Source: Phallusia fumigata
Taxonomy: Eukaryota; Chordata; Ascidiacea; Phlebobranchia; Ascidiidae
Length of the DNA stretch: 27,798 bases
NCBI GenBank assembly: GCA_008931825.1
Contig: QXVZ01031344.1
Coordinates: 1-27,798, forward strand
Reading direction: 5' to 3'
The translations under genes and the position numbers were made by a program. A model generated the notes under the pieces. That model saw only the letters and a list, made by a program, of their open reading frames with translations, had not been told where the DNA came from and ran no database searches. Positions 1-11,517 of this stretch are shown piece after piece; the first letter of the stretch is position 1, and every line of letters begins with the position of its first letter.

Positions 1-1094
1 ACCAACGTAGCTAAAGCAAACTTCAACAGGTTATACTGTGAATAAAAAACACGGTCAAATTTCACTTCAGGTACAATGCCGTTATGGTACAGGTATAATT
101 TGCCATTTCGTATTTTCGATGTCGCGAAAGTAGAAGTTTCATGTAATGTACATGCAAAAAAATATTGTTACTGTTTTTTTTTTTAGATGAGAAGCGGCTA
201 CAGCGCAAACAAGGACGATCTTCAGTCAAAACTTATCAATGCTGAATGCGATTTGCGACTTGCTAAGGAAGCCAACACTCATTTAACAGTGGAAACGGAC
301 TCCCAGAAACAGAGGTATTTCAATGTAGACTTGATATCATGGCTTTCCAACTATTTGCGACCCTATAATGAGATAAAAAAACATAAAGTGCAAAACTCTT
401 TGTTATCTAAANCACAGCTTTTGTAAAAATGTAGATGTCCGTTTCCAGAGCTGATTTGGTGCAAGATATGCAGAATTCACAAAGCATATGAACTTATTTA
501 CATTTTCGCAAAACGTCATACGCTTTCCGTTTGCACAAAGAGATTGATGGGATTTGTAGGTTGGCAATCGATCCTCTGTTTCACATATGGACATTTGTAA
601 CTTGACACCTTCTGTTAAACTGCATCGTCGTACTGCGTGCTCTCTGGATTTAACTTTCTGGAATAGGCGCTTTGGTAAATTTAAACCAACGTAGCTAAAG
701 CAAACTTCAACAGGTTATACTGTGAATAAAAAACACGGTCAAATTTCACTTCAGGTACAATGCCGTTATGGTACAGGTATAATTTGCCATTTCGTATTTT
801 CGATGTCGCGAAAGTAGAAGTTTCATGTAATGTACATGCAAAAAAATATTGTTACTGTTTTTTTTTTTAGATGAGAAGCGGCTACAGCGCAAACAAGGAC
901 GATCTTCAGTCAAAACTTATCAATGCTGAATGCGATTTGCGACTTGCTAAGGAAGCCAACACTCATTTAACAGTGGAAACGGACTCCCAGAAACAGAGGT
1001 ATTTCAATGTAGACTTGATATCATGGCTTGCCAACTATTTGCGACCCTATAATGAGATAAAAAAACATAAAGTGCAAAACTCTTTGTTATCGAA
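1..1094. repeat. Direct repeat around an N (bases 1-411 match 685-1094)
   Basis: Bases 1-411 are nearly identical to 685-1094, at an offset of 684. The two copies differ by scattered substitutions, mostly close to the N at 412. The block contains the same poly-T tract, splice acceptor, exon and donor in both copies. The match reaches the left window edge, so the repeat probably continues outside. The N directly after copy 1 suggests a contig joint where two alleles of the same locus were laid end to end. A true tandem duplication is the alternative. Confidence 0.9.
187..314 (+). CDS. Duplicate copy of the coiled-coil gene's first visible exon
   Basis: This 128-nt stretch has the same open frame, the same poly-T/AG acceptor and the same CAGAG/gtattt donor as the exon at 871-998, and it encodes the same 42 residues plus two bases. 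It lies upstream of an N. Joining it to the 871 exon would put a phase-2 end onto a phase-0 start, which breaks the frame. A transcript therefore cannot use both in series. It is best read as an allelic copy left in the assembly, not as an extra exon. Confidence 0.75.
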
Positions 1095-4000
1095 ATCAGC
1101 CATGCACAACGCATTTTTCAGTTGAGGTAACTTTTTTTATGACTGTTTAAAAGTTTAAGAATCTTACACCTTAGGTAATGCATTAACTTCATGATAACGT
1201 TTATCAGTTATTTCGACCATTTCTACGTCATTTATTTAAGCTTAAGTCTTGAGTTACTTACCCATGTCTATAGTTTCTTGCGTTGTGACCTTTACAGCAT
1301 AAATGACCTTCAAACAAAACTAAACCGCGTGGAGGAGGAATTAAGGTCAGAACGTGAACAGAGGAGGAATTTGTGGCTAAAGGAATCGGATTCAAACAAA
1401 GAAATCAATGAAATGAGGTAGGCAAAAATAAAAGGTTTCATTAACTAAGCCTAATTACGCTAAGGTGCTACTGTCGCTAAGGTTTGTCCCTTACTACTAT
1501 TAAAAACTATTATTTTAACTACATTTTATCGCAAGGAGTTTATGTCCGTGTTTCATATCGACAAAACTCGTAAACTACTGCGTCCAATATAATTGCAATT
1601 TGTTAGTTCACGTTTTCTGACCACCGTATAGTCATCTAGAGGGGTTTTAAACATCAAACAGGCTTTTCAACTTTATTTAATCATTGCAGAAACCAGCTGG
1701 AGGAACGGAACCTCGAAATATCTCGGTTACGGGAAGTTGCAGCTCAGTTGCGAGGGGATTTGAACACTAGACTTGCCAGGGAAGTGAGTGAAGCTGAAAA
1801 TGCCCAAAGAATCAAGGTAAATACTATAAACGGTTCGGCGTTCTTTTCTTTGCATGTGCACCAACGTTTCGACGTCCTAGACAGGTCGTCTGGGGACACA
1901 TTTATTTTCACTCTGTTTATTTGCTTTTTTTCTTTTTTCTACCCTGACCCTGATCATGCCGTTTTGTCCCGCGGCTGTGGTTCCAAATTGTGTTGTGGTT
2001 CCCAACGTTTTGATGAAGATTTTGGGTTGAAGCGACTTAATTGTGATTTCACGTAAAAGCTTCCATGATACTTTATTTACCGGCAAGAGGGAAAAGTACA
2101 TTGTACTGACGTAACACAAATCTCATAAGGCTGATAAGATAGTTGTGCAGTCATGAATTTGCGTACGAATTTTATGGTTTAAACCTTCGTCTGAAACGCT
2201 GCTGCCCCACATGTGGATAATGACCATTAGGATAGGGGTTCTCACCTGGGCGAATTTAATATTTGGAGTTTTGTTGAAAAGTTAGTTGCACGTTTTTGAT
2301 AATAACTGTTGATCAATTATAGATCCTAATTTCTTTTCTTCATATAATGCCATAAACACTATTTATATTTAAAAACCGTTTTCCGATGGGGGCTTTTAGC
2401 TATATATATTCATACCAAGGGGTCCATGGATTAAAAAGGTTAAAAATTACTGTATTGGTTGGATACACGTGTTTTGATTTCTACCAAAACTGGTGGCTTC
2501 TGTTCTCAGGACGAAGAACGAATTTCCGAACTCACTCGAGAAAATGCGAAACTGCGAGAGGAGTTGGCTAGAGCGAAGTCATCTGTTGAAGCGTTGGAAA
2601 GACAAATATCCGATAAGTGCGTGGAAAGAACCGGCGCCCTGCAGATGATTCAAGACAAAGACCAACAGGTAACAACCCTTGCTCTTTTTATGCAAAAGTA
2701 GTGCATTCTGTTTCGCTAGGAAAGGAACTCGTACAAACCTGGGTTCTACCTCGGAAAACTCCATTGTTGCTCGTTGTAGTAAAGCCATAATCGTTGTGAT
2801 AAAGCCTGTAGCCTGAATGAAATAAGTTAAATAAGCCTGAATCTTAGTGAGAATATACGAGGCAGTACTTGTGTGTGGTGCCTGTATCAGGAATGTCTCG
2901 TAAAAGCGGCGCAAAGTTACTTGCGGTGGTAAAAGAAAAAAAAGCGTAAGAACTGTTAAAATGTTGATAAAACCAACCTTTATAAGCGCTCAATACAACT
3001 TTAATTTTTTTATTTACCGCAACAAGTAACTTTGCGCCGTTTTTCCGAGTCATTCCTGATGATGACAGCAGCGTTTGTCGAAACTTAGGAAATGTTTTAC
3101 ATACAAGTACTGTCTTGTATCTGCTTTAAACTGTTTCAAACCGTCTGTCGTGTACCTAAACCTGAATCTGCATGGTGATATAGTGTCAAAGTGTTTTTTT
3201 TTCTTCAAAAATTCGTTTTTTGGATTACTTACTGGATATCCTAGTGTTATGTGCAAAATCATTTTGTTGCCGCTAGGTGGAGCGCCTGACAACGCAGCTA
3301 AGTTTGAGTGACCGAAAGCTGATAGAAGCGACTGAAGCGAGAAAAACTGCTGACGAGAAAGTCCGAAGGTATGTTGTTGAGCATCAGGCCGATTACTTTC
3401 GAATTTTTTTCTCGAATTTCAAATTTGTTTTCAATAGAATCTCACCACTAACTGGTTCTTCGGTAGAATAATTCAGTTTATGCGTTTTTCAAGTATTTTT
3501 AGTTTTAAATCCGAAAAAAAACGTGGGTTTTATATTCCAAGATTCAGAAAGTGTTTTGATTGAAATTTACCAAACTTTGGCACACAAGTTCATGTATTCA
3601 CCATGTACAATGTATCCAGTATATGCTGGTTATCTGAAAATTGTTTGTTTAATTATTTTTAAGCAATGTTTTTAATTAGGTTACCAAACTTTAATCGACA
3701 AAGCGATTTCGTAATTAAAGTATATTAATTTACAAATTACAAATCTCATTCACTCTACTAAAAGTAGTCCTAATTTGCATTACAGCCTAATGCGTGAAAA
3801 CAGCGACTTGTCATCGCAACTTCGTAACACGAAAGCTGATCTGGAACGCGCGCACACTGTGACGGATGACAGGGAGCGCGTTGCCAGGCAACTACGTCAG
3901 CAGCTGGAGACGAAGAACCAGGAGGCGACGAGGATCGGCAAGGAAGCTGAGAAGAGTGAGGATGGGAGGAGGGAACATGAGATGCAACTCAAGGTGGGTT

Positions 4001-7000
4001 TTATCTTTTGTTAAGTTTCGGGTTTGTAGCAATGAATAGTTCTCACAATCGAATGTAAAACCGTTAACCTTGAACTTATCACTGATTGGATAGAAATCTT
4101 CAATCACGGTGGTATTTAAAAAACTGTTAGAACCTTATTGAAAAAATCAGAATCAGAACAATAAACATCTCCTCATGATTCTTACCTGGAGATTTTTATC
4201 TCCCGTTTTTCTTGCTCCGTAACCGTAGTATTGGCATATGTACCAAAGGCGACCAACATTATGAAAACTCTATCCAAAAACATACATAAACATACATTTG
4301 ACAGCACAGTTTTGACGTGCCGTGGTTTGACGACCCCTGCTATATATTTTGGAACACTAAACTGTATAAAATTCGTAAATTAACAAAGCATATCGCATTT
4401 AACTATTGGGGCCAGAGAATTTATAATATGAAACCCAAATTATTTCTGCACTTCGGAATATTTCTTGCTTTTAAATAAAACTCACAACAACAGAGTTACT
4501 TTGTCAATGACAACAATCTGAATCTCAAAACTTAACAGGAGAAGACCCAGGAGGTGGAAAAAATTTCCAAACAGCTCAAGGAGAAGGATGCGATGATGGA
4601 GGATTACGAATCCCGCATCTCCGACCTCGTCCAGGAGAAGGGGAAGATAGCGGAGGACATACGAGGAATTGAAAAGGAAGTTCAGAGGATCGTGAAAGGG
4701 AGAGACGAGATGCAGGAAGAGCTGATGGAAGGAAGATTCCAGGTATATCCGGAGTTTGGTGTTTTTTTGTCTGCGATGTACACGACACGTCCATGCTTGG
4801 AATAGCCTAAATCAGAAACCTGTTTAAACTTTTTTTGAGTTTTTATTATTTTCAATAATTAATTAAACAAAATTATTTTCAAAACTTAATTAAAAATCAT
4901 TGCAAATCTAATGCTTAAAATTTTGGAGATATGATTAGAGTCTAAAAGGTTTATCGGTTGTTATCGCTGAGTTCCTCTTTATATTGGTTGAAGGGGTCCA
5001 TTGAATGAAAAAAGGTTAGAACCACTGTCCTGTCCTAAATATTAAAAAATACATCGAGGTGTTTTGTATGACCAATCGTGGTTATAATGCTTGGCGGTCA
5101 AATTTTAGACTGAGGTTCTGTTATAACATGAACTTACAATTGGATGTCGCAAGTGGGACAGGAGTACTGTAGACTTGCACACTTTCCAGCAAAGTAAAAT
5201 TGACATGGGAATTCATAGATGATAAGTTAAAATCTTACTTCAGCCTGGTATTTTTTAGCTCGAATTTGGTTCTTGAAACCGCTTTTCTAATGAAACATTG
5301 ACCTGAAGGTTTCAGCATAAAAAGTAACATTCGTCCTCCACAAAGTTTACACAAACTGAACGTTAGACAAGTTCTACGGCCCGCATTATTGCATACCAAC
5401 AATACATCTTTGTATCCACCGCCCATATTACCGCTTAAATCAAAACAAGTCTTGAAAGTTCTGCAACCAACGCGGAATATTATATTGCCCGTTGTACATC
5501 GGTACCAGCTTGTGTTCGCATAACAGGTTGGTCATTTGATCGAAGAGCGAGACTCCTTGTCAAAGCGATTAAAGAACCTTTACGGACAATATGATAACGA
5601 TGTGGAGAAACTGAAGCGCGAACTGAGACACAAGAAGAGAGATCTGCAAGAAGCACAGGTGCCATGTGGCTGTAGCAATATTTTGTGACTGTGTGTTTGT
5701 TTGTCTGTCCGGTGATGCGAAATTTCGTTTCTGTTTCTGTCATCAGTTTTCCCTGTATTATGTCTGCCATTTTTGCACTACTGGGCTCGCCAGTCTGGGT
5801 GGCTGGGTAACTTTGGATGTGTGTTTGGCTGTGTATTCAGTTGTGCGTTGGGATGTGTGTTTAGTTGATTGTTTGGACAGTTTTTGGCTGTGTATGTTGG
5901 GAGGTGTGTTTAACTTTGTTTTTTGACGGTATTTGCTTTTGTGTTTGGCTGTGTGTCGTTGGTTGTCTGTTTGGCTGCATTTCTGTGTGTGTTTGTCTGT
6001 CTGTCAGTGACAGGATCCATTTTGTGTGTGTCTTTCGAATTGTCAGTTTGTTTCTTACTGGCTATGTTCGGTATCATTCGACCAGCAACAATATCTTGTC
6101 AGTTTATCCAGGCTGGTACATTACTTGTGCTGACGCATGTGTGTCTGCTACAGGACACTCTGTACACGATCAAGAACGTAGACGGAAAAGCAGCGAAGAT
6201 TGCGGCAGTAATGCAGAAGGAACTTACTGATAAAAGAGCAGTGATCGATTCCCTGCAAAGCGAAGTTACGAAAGTGTATGACAAGTAGGTGCCTGATAAA
6301 GTTAAGTTGTTTCTTTGTTTGACTTTTTACAGATAATAAACCTCGTAATATTTATTTATAAATCGTCGCAGAAGAGTAAGGCAGCCTAAAATTGGATGGT
6401 TTCTTTCACTTTTAGGAAACAACTTATTTATTCTTAGCTCTTACTGAGAGATACATAGCATACATTTCGCCTAAAAATGCAGGCATCTTTGCCGAACCCC
6501 TGCCACAGGATCAATAAAAAACGACAAACTGTTGTAAATTACCAACAGAACTGTTTGTTTTTAAAAGAGTTGAAAACCTGGAACGGGAAAACAAGCGGTT
6601 GAAGAAGGAAGTTGCGAATGGTGAGAAAAAAATCGAATTCCTCTCCGCAAATCTGCATGACGTCAGCGACCAGCTGCGGAAAAAGACAAAAAATGAGAAA
6701 GGGTAAATAGTGCAGCCCGTGGTGTTGGCAACGTTATAAATCTTCTCAATAGCTGTGACTCATCATGTACAATTTTTGTGACGACCNATGACGTCAGCGA
6801 CCAGCTGCGGAAAAAGACAAAAAATGAGAAAGGGTAAATAGTGCAGCCCGTGGTGTTGGCAACGTTATAAATTTTTTCAAAAACTGTGATTTATCAAGTA
6901 CCATTTTTGTGACGACCTCGGTACAAAACGATTTTTCCTAATCTTTTGCACGAAATCAGTTGCACATTCATGGTCGTCAGTATCGAGTGCATTTACAACT

Positions 7001-9965
7001 AATCTTTTGATATTTTGATGTCATAACACACTCTGAACATTAAAATATGGGACATTTTGAAAATTGTTTGAAATTACAGCAAATTTACTTTGTTTGTTTC
7101 TACAACACAACAGATGATTTAGTAAACTACGGGTTCAATATTTTTTGCTTTGTTTAATTTAATACCTTCGGTTGCCGTAGTTACAAGCTGGCCTCAGACC
7201 GACTCCAAAAAGCGTTGGAAAAAGCAGCGGAGCGGAACGCCGAGGCGCAGGTCATCATCGATAAGCAGGAGGAGGAATTATCGCAAGGACGCATCAAGCA
7301 GGGATTGCAGATGCTGGATAGAAGAAGGCCGGTTCCTACAGCACAACAGGTGAAAAACATCCTGTACCTTACAAAAGTTAGTGTCGTAACAATTATTTGT
7401 CCGGATATCTCCGTTTCGAAATCCGTTTAAACCTTGATGAGGATGCGGCCCTAATCTGCCAATTCTACGCTGAATATACCACCTTGGACATCTTAAAATA
7501 ATGATTTTTAATCAATCAAAACTTTCGTTATACGCACACACAAAAAACGCAAATCACAAGAATTACCTTACCACTATCTCTAAAACAAAAGTGTATGGAG
7601 ATAAAGCGTCAAAATGTAATGTCAATCGTATTTCTTTCAGGTCATCGAGCAACCACTTGGTGGCAGACCTGCCCCGGCGCCGACCAATGAGAACGCGACC
7701 CTCCAAAACGCACTCATCCGTGTCTTGTCATCCATGACAACCCGCGACCAACCGCAGCAGCTTGTGCAGTCACATGATCACTTCGCGGAAGGTGTACTGT
7801 TGTGGTTCGATTTGATTTGGTTTAATACAGTAGCTAAAACAAAACTGCGAGAAACCAGTATACGCAAGCTCTCAGGCGGTTACGTTTTAGTTCGTGTCCT
7901 GTGGTAAATGAAGTAGCTGCGTTAACTCATCCGACTGGTTGAAAAATCTTCTAGTTTGTAAAGAAGTATTTTATTTCTTTTAAGGTGAACCCCCTCCAAG
8001 CAGCACAGAAAACGTGACAACTAACGATATTTTCAAGGTACGTTACCGTTTGTATAGAATCTGATTAACTTTAAAAATACGTCTGTTAAGCATAAAGAAA
8101 ATGTCAAGTTTTAGTCGTACCAGCATATGAGATTGATGAAGAAAGTGTTTTTAGGTTATCGTTGATACGCCATCTGCACCTTTGGACAACTTTTCGTGAA
8201 ATACTTTCATAAACATTATACCATTAAAAAATGTTCTTCAGCTTCTTTCTGAGGTTCGAGACCAAATCGCTTCGAGAGAAGTATCTACGTCACTTCCGGC
8301 TGCGAGAGAAAACAGAAAAAAGAGCGAGAGACGAAAGCATCGGCGACGTAAAGCGATGTCGTCACCAGATGAAAGGTAAAAGTTAGGTTTAAGTTGCCTG
8401 AAAAAATGATAGCAGTTTAAAATATTTTGTTTCAGTTCTGATCTTCCGGTGGTCCTGATGCAGTCTGACGTCACATCGACGCACTCGGATCCGCTGGGTG
8501 TCAGCACAACGCTATACAGCGACGACACCTTGCGGGGAAAATCTCCCAAAGGTACTTTCCAGAAAAAAACCTGCACAAATTTTACTCAATTATAGTGTCC
8601 ACGGTCAAGCAGTATTTTGTTCCGTTTACACAACTACGTCACAGAAGGTCACTCTTTCGTCTTTAGGTCACCCGGTGACGTCATCACCAAAAAGGCACGG
8701 CCAGGCAAGGTTCGGGGGTGGCCAAAAGGGGGGTCGTGCACCTTCACCCGTCAGTATATTACTGGCAGCAGGAGACGCAAGTCTCATTCCAACAAAGGAA
8801 CACGTTCAACACCGCTACGGACATGACAAGTAAGGCTGCGGTCTTGGTCCAGAAATTACCACTAAACTGCACTAGTTGCTAGTTCTCGTCTTATTTTATG
8901 CGGCAACACACTGACAAGCCCACCAACACTTTTGTGCAAATATGTACCTGTTTTGCAAGTTGTACGAAGCTAAAAAACTTTTGTATTTGTCGGAACCCCT
9001 TACACGTTTAAGATGGGCAACTTGTGCGCACACAAAGAGGGTAGGGCCAAATCTCTGTAAAAAGTAGGTTTGAGAGCCAAAACAGATCAGATTAAAAGAA
9101 ATAGTGGTGAAAAGTGAAAGTTGTTTTGGCACTTTTGGCGCAAATCTTTTTTGTTTTATTATCATAAAATTTCTTTCACTTGCAATGAAAACAACATGTA
9201 TCTCACAAAATTGTGCTGCCTTAAGATGCAATTCATACGAAAGGCCCTCAAAAGTTTACTTTGTTAGTAACCAATGAAAGTAACAAAAAAATATCCAAAC
9301 TTTTATCTCATCTACATCTTCCACGCAGCGATGACGTGATGGATCGTGACGTGGATGACATCATAAAGAGGGAGCGAGCACGTGACAAGTTCGTGAAAGC
9401 TGCGATATCAGACAATGCAGAGGAGTTGTGTCGTCAGCTCCAGGATCGACTGCAGGGATTAAGTGAGATGGGAGGAAAGTTGGAAAAACAAAACAAAGGT
9501 TGAAATACGTGGATAAAAACCGTTTGAATTAACATCTAGTGTTTCTGTTTCTAGAGCATTATCTACATTTTTTCCCAACGTTTTTTATCCACGTTCGTAT
9601 GAACCGTCAAACTGACATCTTAGTTTGCACCGCTTTGCAATTTTGGTTTTGATGATTCATCATGTAATAAACCTGGCAATGGTTTTAACTTAATCTGCAT
9701 TTCTGAGGCAAAACATGAAAGCAATTGTCATTTTAATTTTTTTTCATTCACCCTCTAATTTTATTTTGGTTTCTTTTGATTTTACTCATATTAACTGATT
9801 GCTTTTTTGGAACCTATTAATATGAAAAGTTTTGAATGTAATTGGATTGATACATCAAAAAATAGCTGTAACTATATCCCCTCCATTACAGCTGCTGCAA
9901 ACTTGATGAAAAAACAAGATAAAAAGCTGAAAAAAGTTCGAGCAAGTGAACCAAAATGGAGGTGA
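871..9965 (+). CDS. Long coiled-coil protein, 18 exons (family not identified)
   Basis: Exons: 871-998, 1298-1417, 1690-1816, 2510-2668, 3277-3368, 3786-3993, 4539-4742, 5527-5658, 6154-6284, 6568-6702, 7181-7349, 7641-7791, 7985-8037, 8242-8375, 8436-8551, 8667-8829, 9329-9498, 9892-9965. Each has an AG acceptor and a GT donor, and the phases match at all 17 junctions. The sum is 2466 nt, ending at a TGA (821 residues). Residues 1 to about 535 are rich in Glu, Lys, Arg, Gln and Leu with heptad-like spacing, typical of a long coiled coil. A Pro/Gln/Ser linker follows. A basic run, RKKSERRKHRRRK (about 628-640), could be a nuclear-localisation or microtubule-binding patch. A Gly/Arg/Ser-rich stretch (about 687-740) precedes a charged helical segment (about 741-797) and a Lys-rich tail ending EPKWR. 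This layout fits centrosomal, ciliary or cytoskeletal coiled-coil proteins. I compared it from memory with CEP135, TSGA10, CEP128, ODF2 and SCLT1 and saw no convincing match. The ATG at 871 follows a poly-T/AG acceptor directly, so it may be an internal Met of a larger protein or the start of a trans-spliced mRNA. Confidence 0.88.
2417..2452. mobile_element. hAT-type end relic in intron 3
   Basis: On the minus strand this reads as a decayed hAT terminus: a CAGT-type start, then an AACCTTTTT run, then GGACCCCTT. It matches the stretch at 4991-5027 over most of its length. No partner end or target duplication is visible, so it is a fragment. Confidence 0.4.
2886..3060. mobile_element. Palindromic MITE, about 175 bp, in intron 4
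   Basis: The two ends are inverted copies of about 40-45 bp. Both carry ATCAGGAATG, then CTCG, then CGGCGCAAAGTTACTTG, with few differences. The centre is AT-rich and non-coding. This is the form of a non-autonomous DNA transposon. I could not fix the superfamily: the flanking bases allow only a very short target duplication (possibly AT), and the terminal motif is not one I recognise. Confidence 0.7.
4991..5027. mobile_element. hAT-type end relic in intron 7
   Basis: The minus strand begins CAGTGGTTCTAACCTTTTTT and reaches GGACCCCTT, the classic look of an hAT terminal inverted repeat. A related, more decayed copy is at 2417-2452. The opposite end is not recognisable in this intron, so this is a remnant or a solo end. 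Confidence 0.5.
5685..6010 (+). repeat. Degenerate G/T-rich repeat tract in intron 8
   Basis: About 325 bp of the plus strand is dominated by variants of TGTGTTTGGCTGTGT and GTTTGTCTGTCTG with little A or C. The unit length varies, so this is a decayed minisatellite or microsatellite mixture rather than a regular array. It keeps frames open by chance and so produces spurious Cys/Val/Phe-rich ORFs. Confidence 0.75.
6657..6917. repeat. 130-bp direct repeat around an N
   Basis: Bases 6657-6786 recur at 6788-6917 (offset 131) with a single N between them. The first copy is the end of exon 10 with its donor and the start of the intron. The second copy lacks the acceptor and most of the exon. Differences cluster in the last third. 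This is most simply an unmerged contig overlap. Confidence 0.9.
9507..9594. repeat. Short inverted repeat (hairpin) in intron 17
   Basis: ACGTGGATAAAAACCGT at 9507-9523 is the inverse complement, with one mismatch, of 9578-9594. The loop is about 54 bases. It may be a very short MITE or a solo hairpin. No target duplication is clear. Confidence 0.55.
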
Positions 9966-10617
9966 CAACCTTATTCTGTTAACATCGACAATGCAGTAAA
10001 TGTAATGATCTGTAGTTGCTTGCCCAAACTATTTTATACAGCTGATAATATTTGTCAAGAAAAAAACACAACTTTGCTGTTTATTTCATGTAGTGTTTCC
10101 CTAATGAATATGATCAACTTTAAAATGTGAGCTACAGTTTACTGTTCACAATGTATGTTAATTTTGGTTGATTTGTGTCCGAGATTGTTTTACATTTTTA
10201 TATGCATAGAGTAGCCAACTGTTTTGTGGTACCTCCAAATGTAAACTCTGTGAAACANATTTCCCCAACTAACCACAAAAACGTGGCAATGTTTTTTTTT
10301 TACAGTTTAAAACGGTTAAGTTTAGGTAGGAGATTAAACAAGAATAAAACTACAGAAGATTCAGTTGAAAAAACGCCCCAAAACGTTTTTATTTTTAATT
10401 TTTTATGTTGCCTAAATTTTAAATGCACCGCTGCAATGGTTTTTGGCTTTACAAAATACTATTCACAACATGCATGTTGCAGTAACAAATCAAAATAAAT
10501 TAAAAGATGTAAACTTATGCGTCCAGATAGAATAGAAGACCAATGTAGGAAAACAGCTACATCGACATTTACTAGTGCTTTATATATGACTCGCACCAGT
10601 TTTCCTCGAAACAAAAG
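9966..10617 (+). other. 3' flank of the coiled-coil gene, with poly(A) signals
   Basis: AT-rich, no convincing exon. AATAAA occurs at 10343-10348 and again at 10494-10499, either of which could end the upstream transcript. An N lies at 10258, but here I see no flanking duplicate. Confidence 0.5.
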
Positions 10618-11216
10618 ATGTCAACAAATGTTTTCTATTCAACAAAAAGGCATAAAAATAAATTTCTGGTCATACGTTACGACGCGATACGCTTGTGTGA
10701 GAACGGTGACGTCACGCGGCAAGCCCAATCAGCACTTGTGTTTCCTTGCAAGGCAAAGTCGTTCCTTTGCTTGCGAAGTCATTTGGTTTGGGAAGATGGT
10801 GGCGTACAGGAGGTTGACCGTTTGCAGTGTCACAAGGTAAGTTGTATTTACTTTTTTTAAGAGTGATCGTTTACTTTTCGCACACAAAAACTTGGTTTGT
10901 ATTTAGTACGCTCAAGGAATGAATCTTACAAGTTCATGTTCCTCACTTATTCAAAAGTATATGCAATAACTGCTGCCTCTATTATCAATGAGACCCAACC
11001 TACTTACGTTGGTAGTTGTTACATTGTACAACGCACAACCCTAACATTACAGCACCCAGACACTTTTATGCTACGAAACAACACTTTTTGCTGTAGGCGC
11101 TGATTGTCGAATCGTGTCTCGCTAACTTTTTAATTGACAGCTTTTACTACACATTCCAAATAAGTGTTCGTGCATTCTTAAATGATGATTTTAGGGCGGT
11201 TGAAGAGTGGAAGTAG
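10618..11216 (+). CDS. Candidate small gene, two exons, model uncertain
   Basis: Model A joins 10618-10836 to 11097-11216. An ATG with A at -3 follows an in-frame TAG and opens 73 codons to a strong donor (CACAAG/gtaagt). A phase-0 acceptor (TTTTTGCTGTAG) then leads into 39 codons rich in Leu, Phe and Asp, ending VEEWK and stop. The result is 112 residues. Model B treats the start as 5' untranslated sequence and begins at the ATG at 10796 (GGGAAGATGG). It uses the same donor in phase 2 and an acceptor after ACATTACAG at 11051, with a CTAAC branch-like motif, giving about 37 residues. The two models cannot both be right, and an unseen exon is possible. I recognise neither product. Confidence 0.35.
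10707..10798 (+). promoter_or_regulatory. CRE + CCAAT box ahead of ATG 10796
   Basis: TGACGTCA (10707-10714) is a perfect CRE/ATF site, and CCAATCAG (10725-10732) is a good NF-Y site 11 bases further on. About 65 bases downstream, GGAAGATGGTGGCG resembles a YY1-type start-codon context. The spacing is that of a compact promoter. Under the longer ORF model of this gene these bases would be coding instead, which lowers confidence. Confidence 0.4.
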
Positions 11217-11517
11217 TTTTCTCCCCCATGTCAGTCTTTATGCAGGACAGTCGAATTTTTATTAATTTAACATTTTTTATCTCTTGTAAGGGTTTCGTAC
11301 ATATTTTTTTCTCCTGGTAATTAAAAGCATTTTTTCAGAAACTTTAACACTTTGCGCCCGGCAATGCTACTGTATATGCAATACAAATTAAAAATACTGC
11401 GATAGTTCTACAACAAATAACTTGGTCGTTTTAACATCAGAACTTTTGCGCTCCTGGCGCCACGCCAACGTCGCACTAGAGAAACTTGGCCCCAATTTCC
11501 GAAAACGCATGTTTTGT

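Noticed and set aside
5666-6288. Overlapping Cys/Val/Phe-rich plus-strand open frames
   Set aside because: They come from the G/T-rich intronic tract; the true exon in this area is 6154-6284 in one frame, supported by phase.
8683-8700. TGACGTCA-type sites inside exons (also near 6659 and 16193)
   Set aside because: They fall in coding sequence and occur by codon use, so they were not called as regulatory; they also lower the weight of CRE matches elsewhere.
10258-10258. Fourth N as another allelic joint
   Set aside because: Unlike the other three, I could not see matching sequence on its two sides, so it may be a single ambiguous base.
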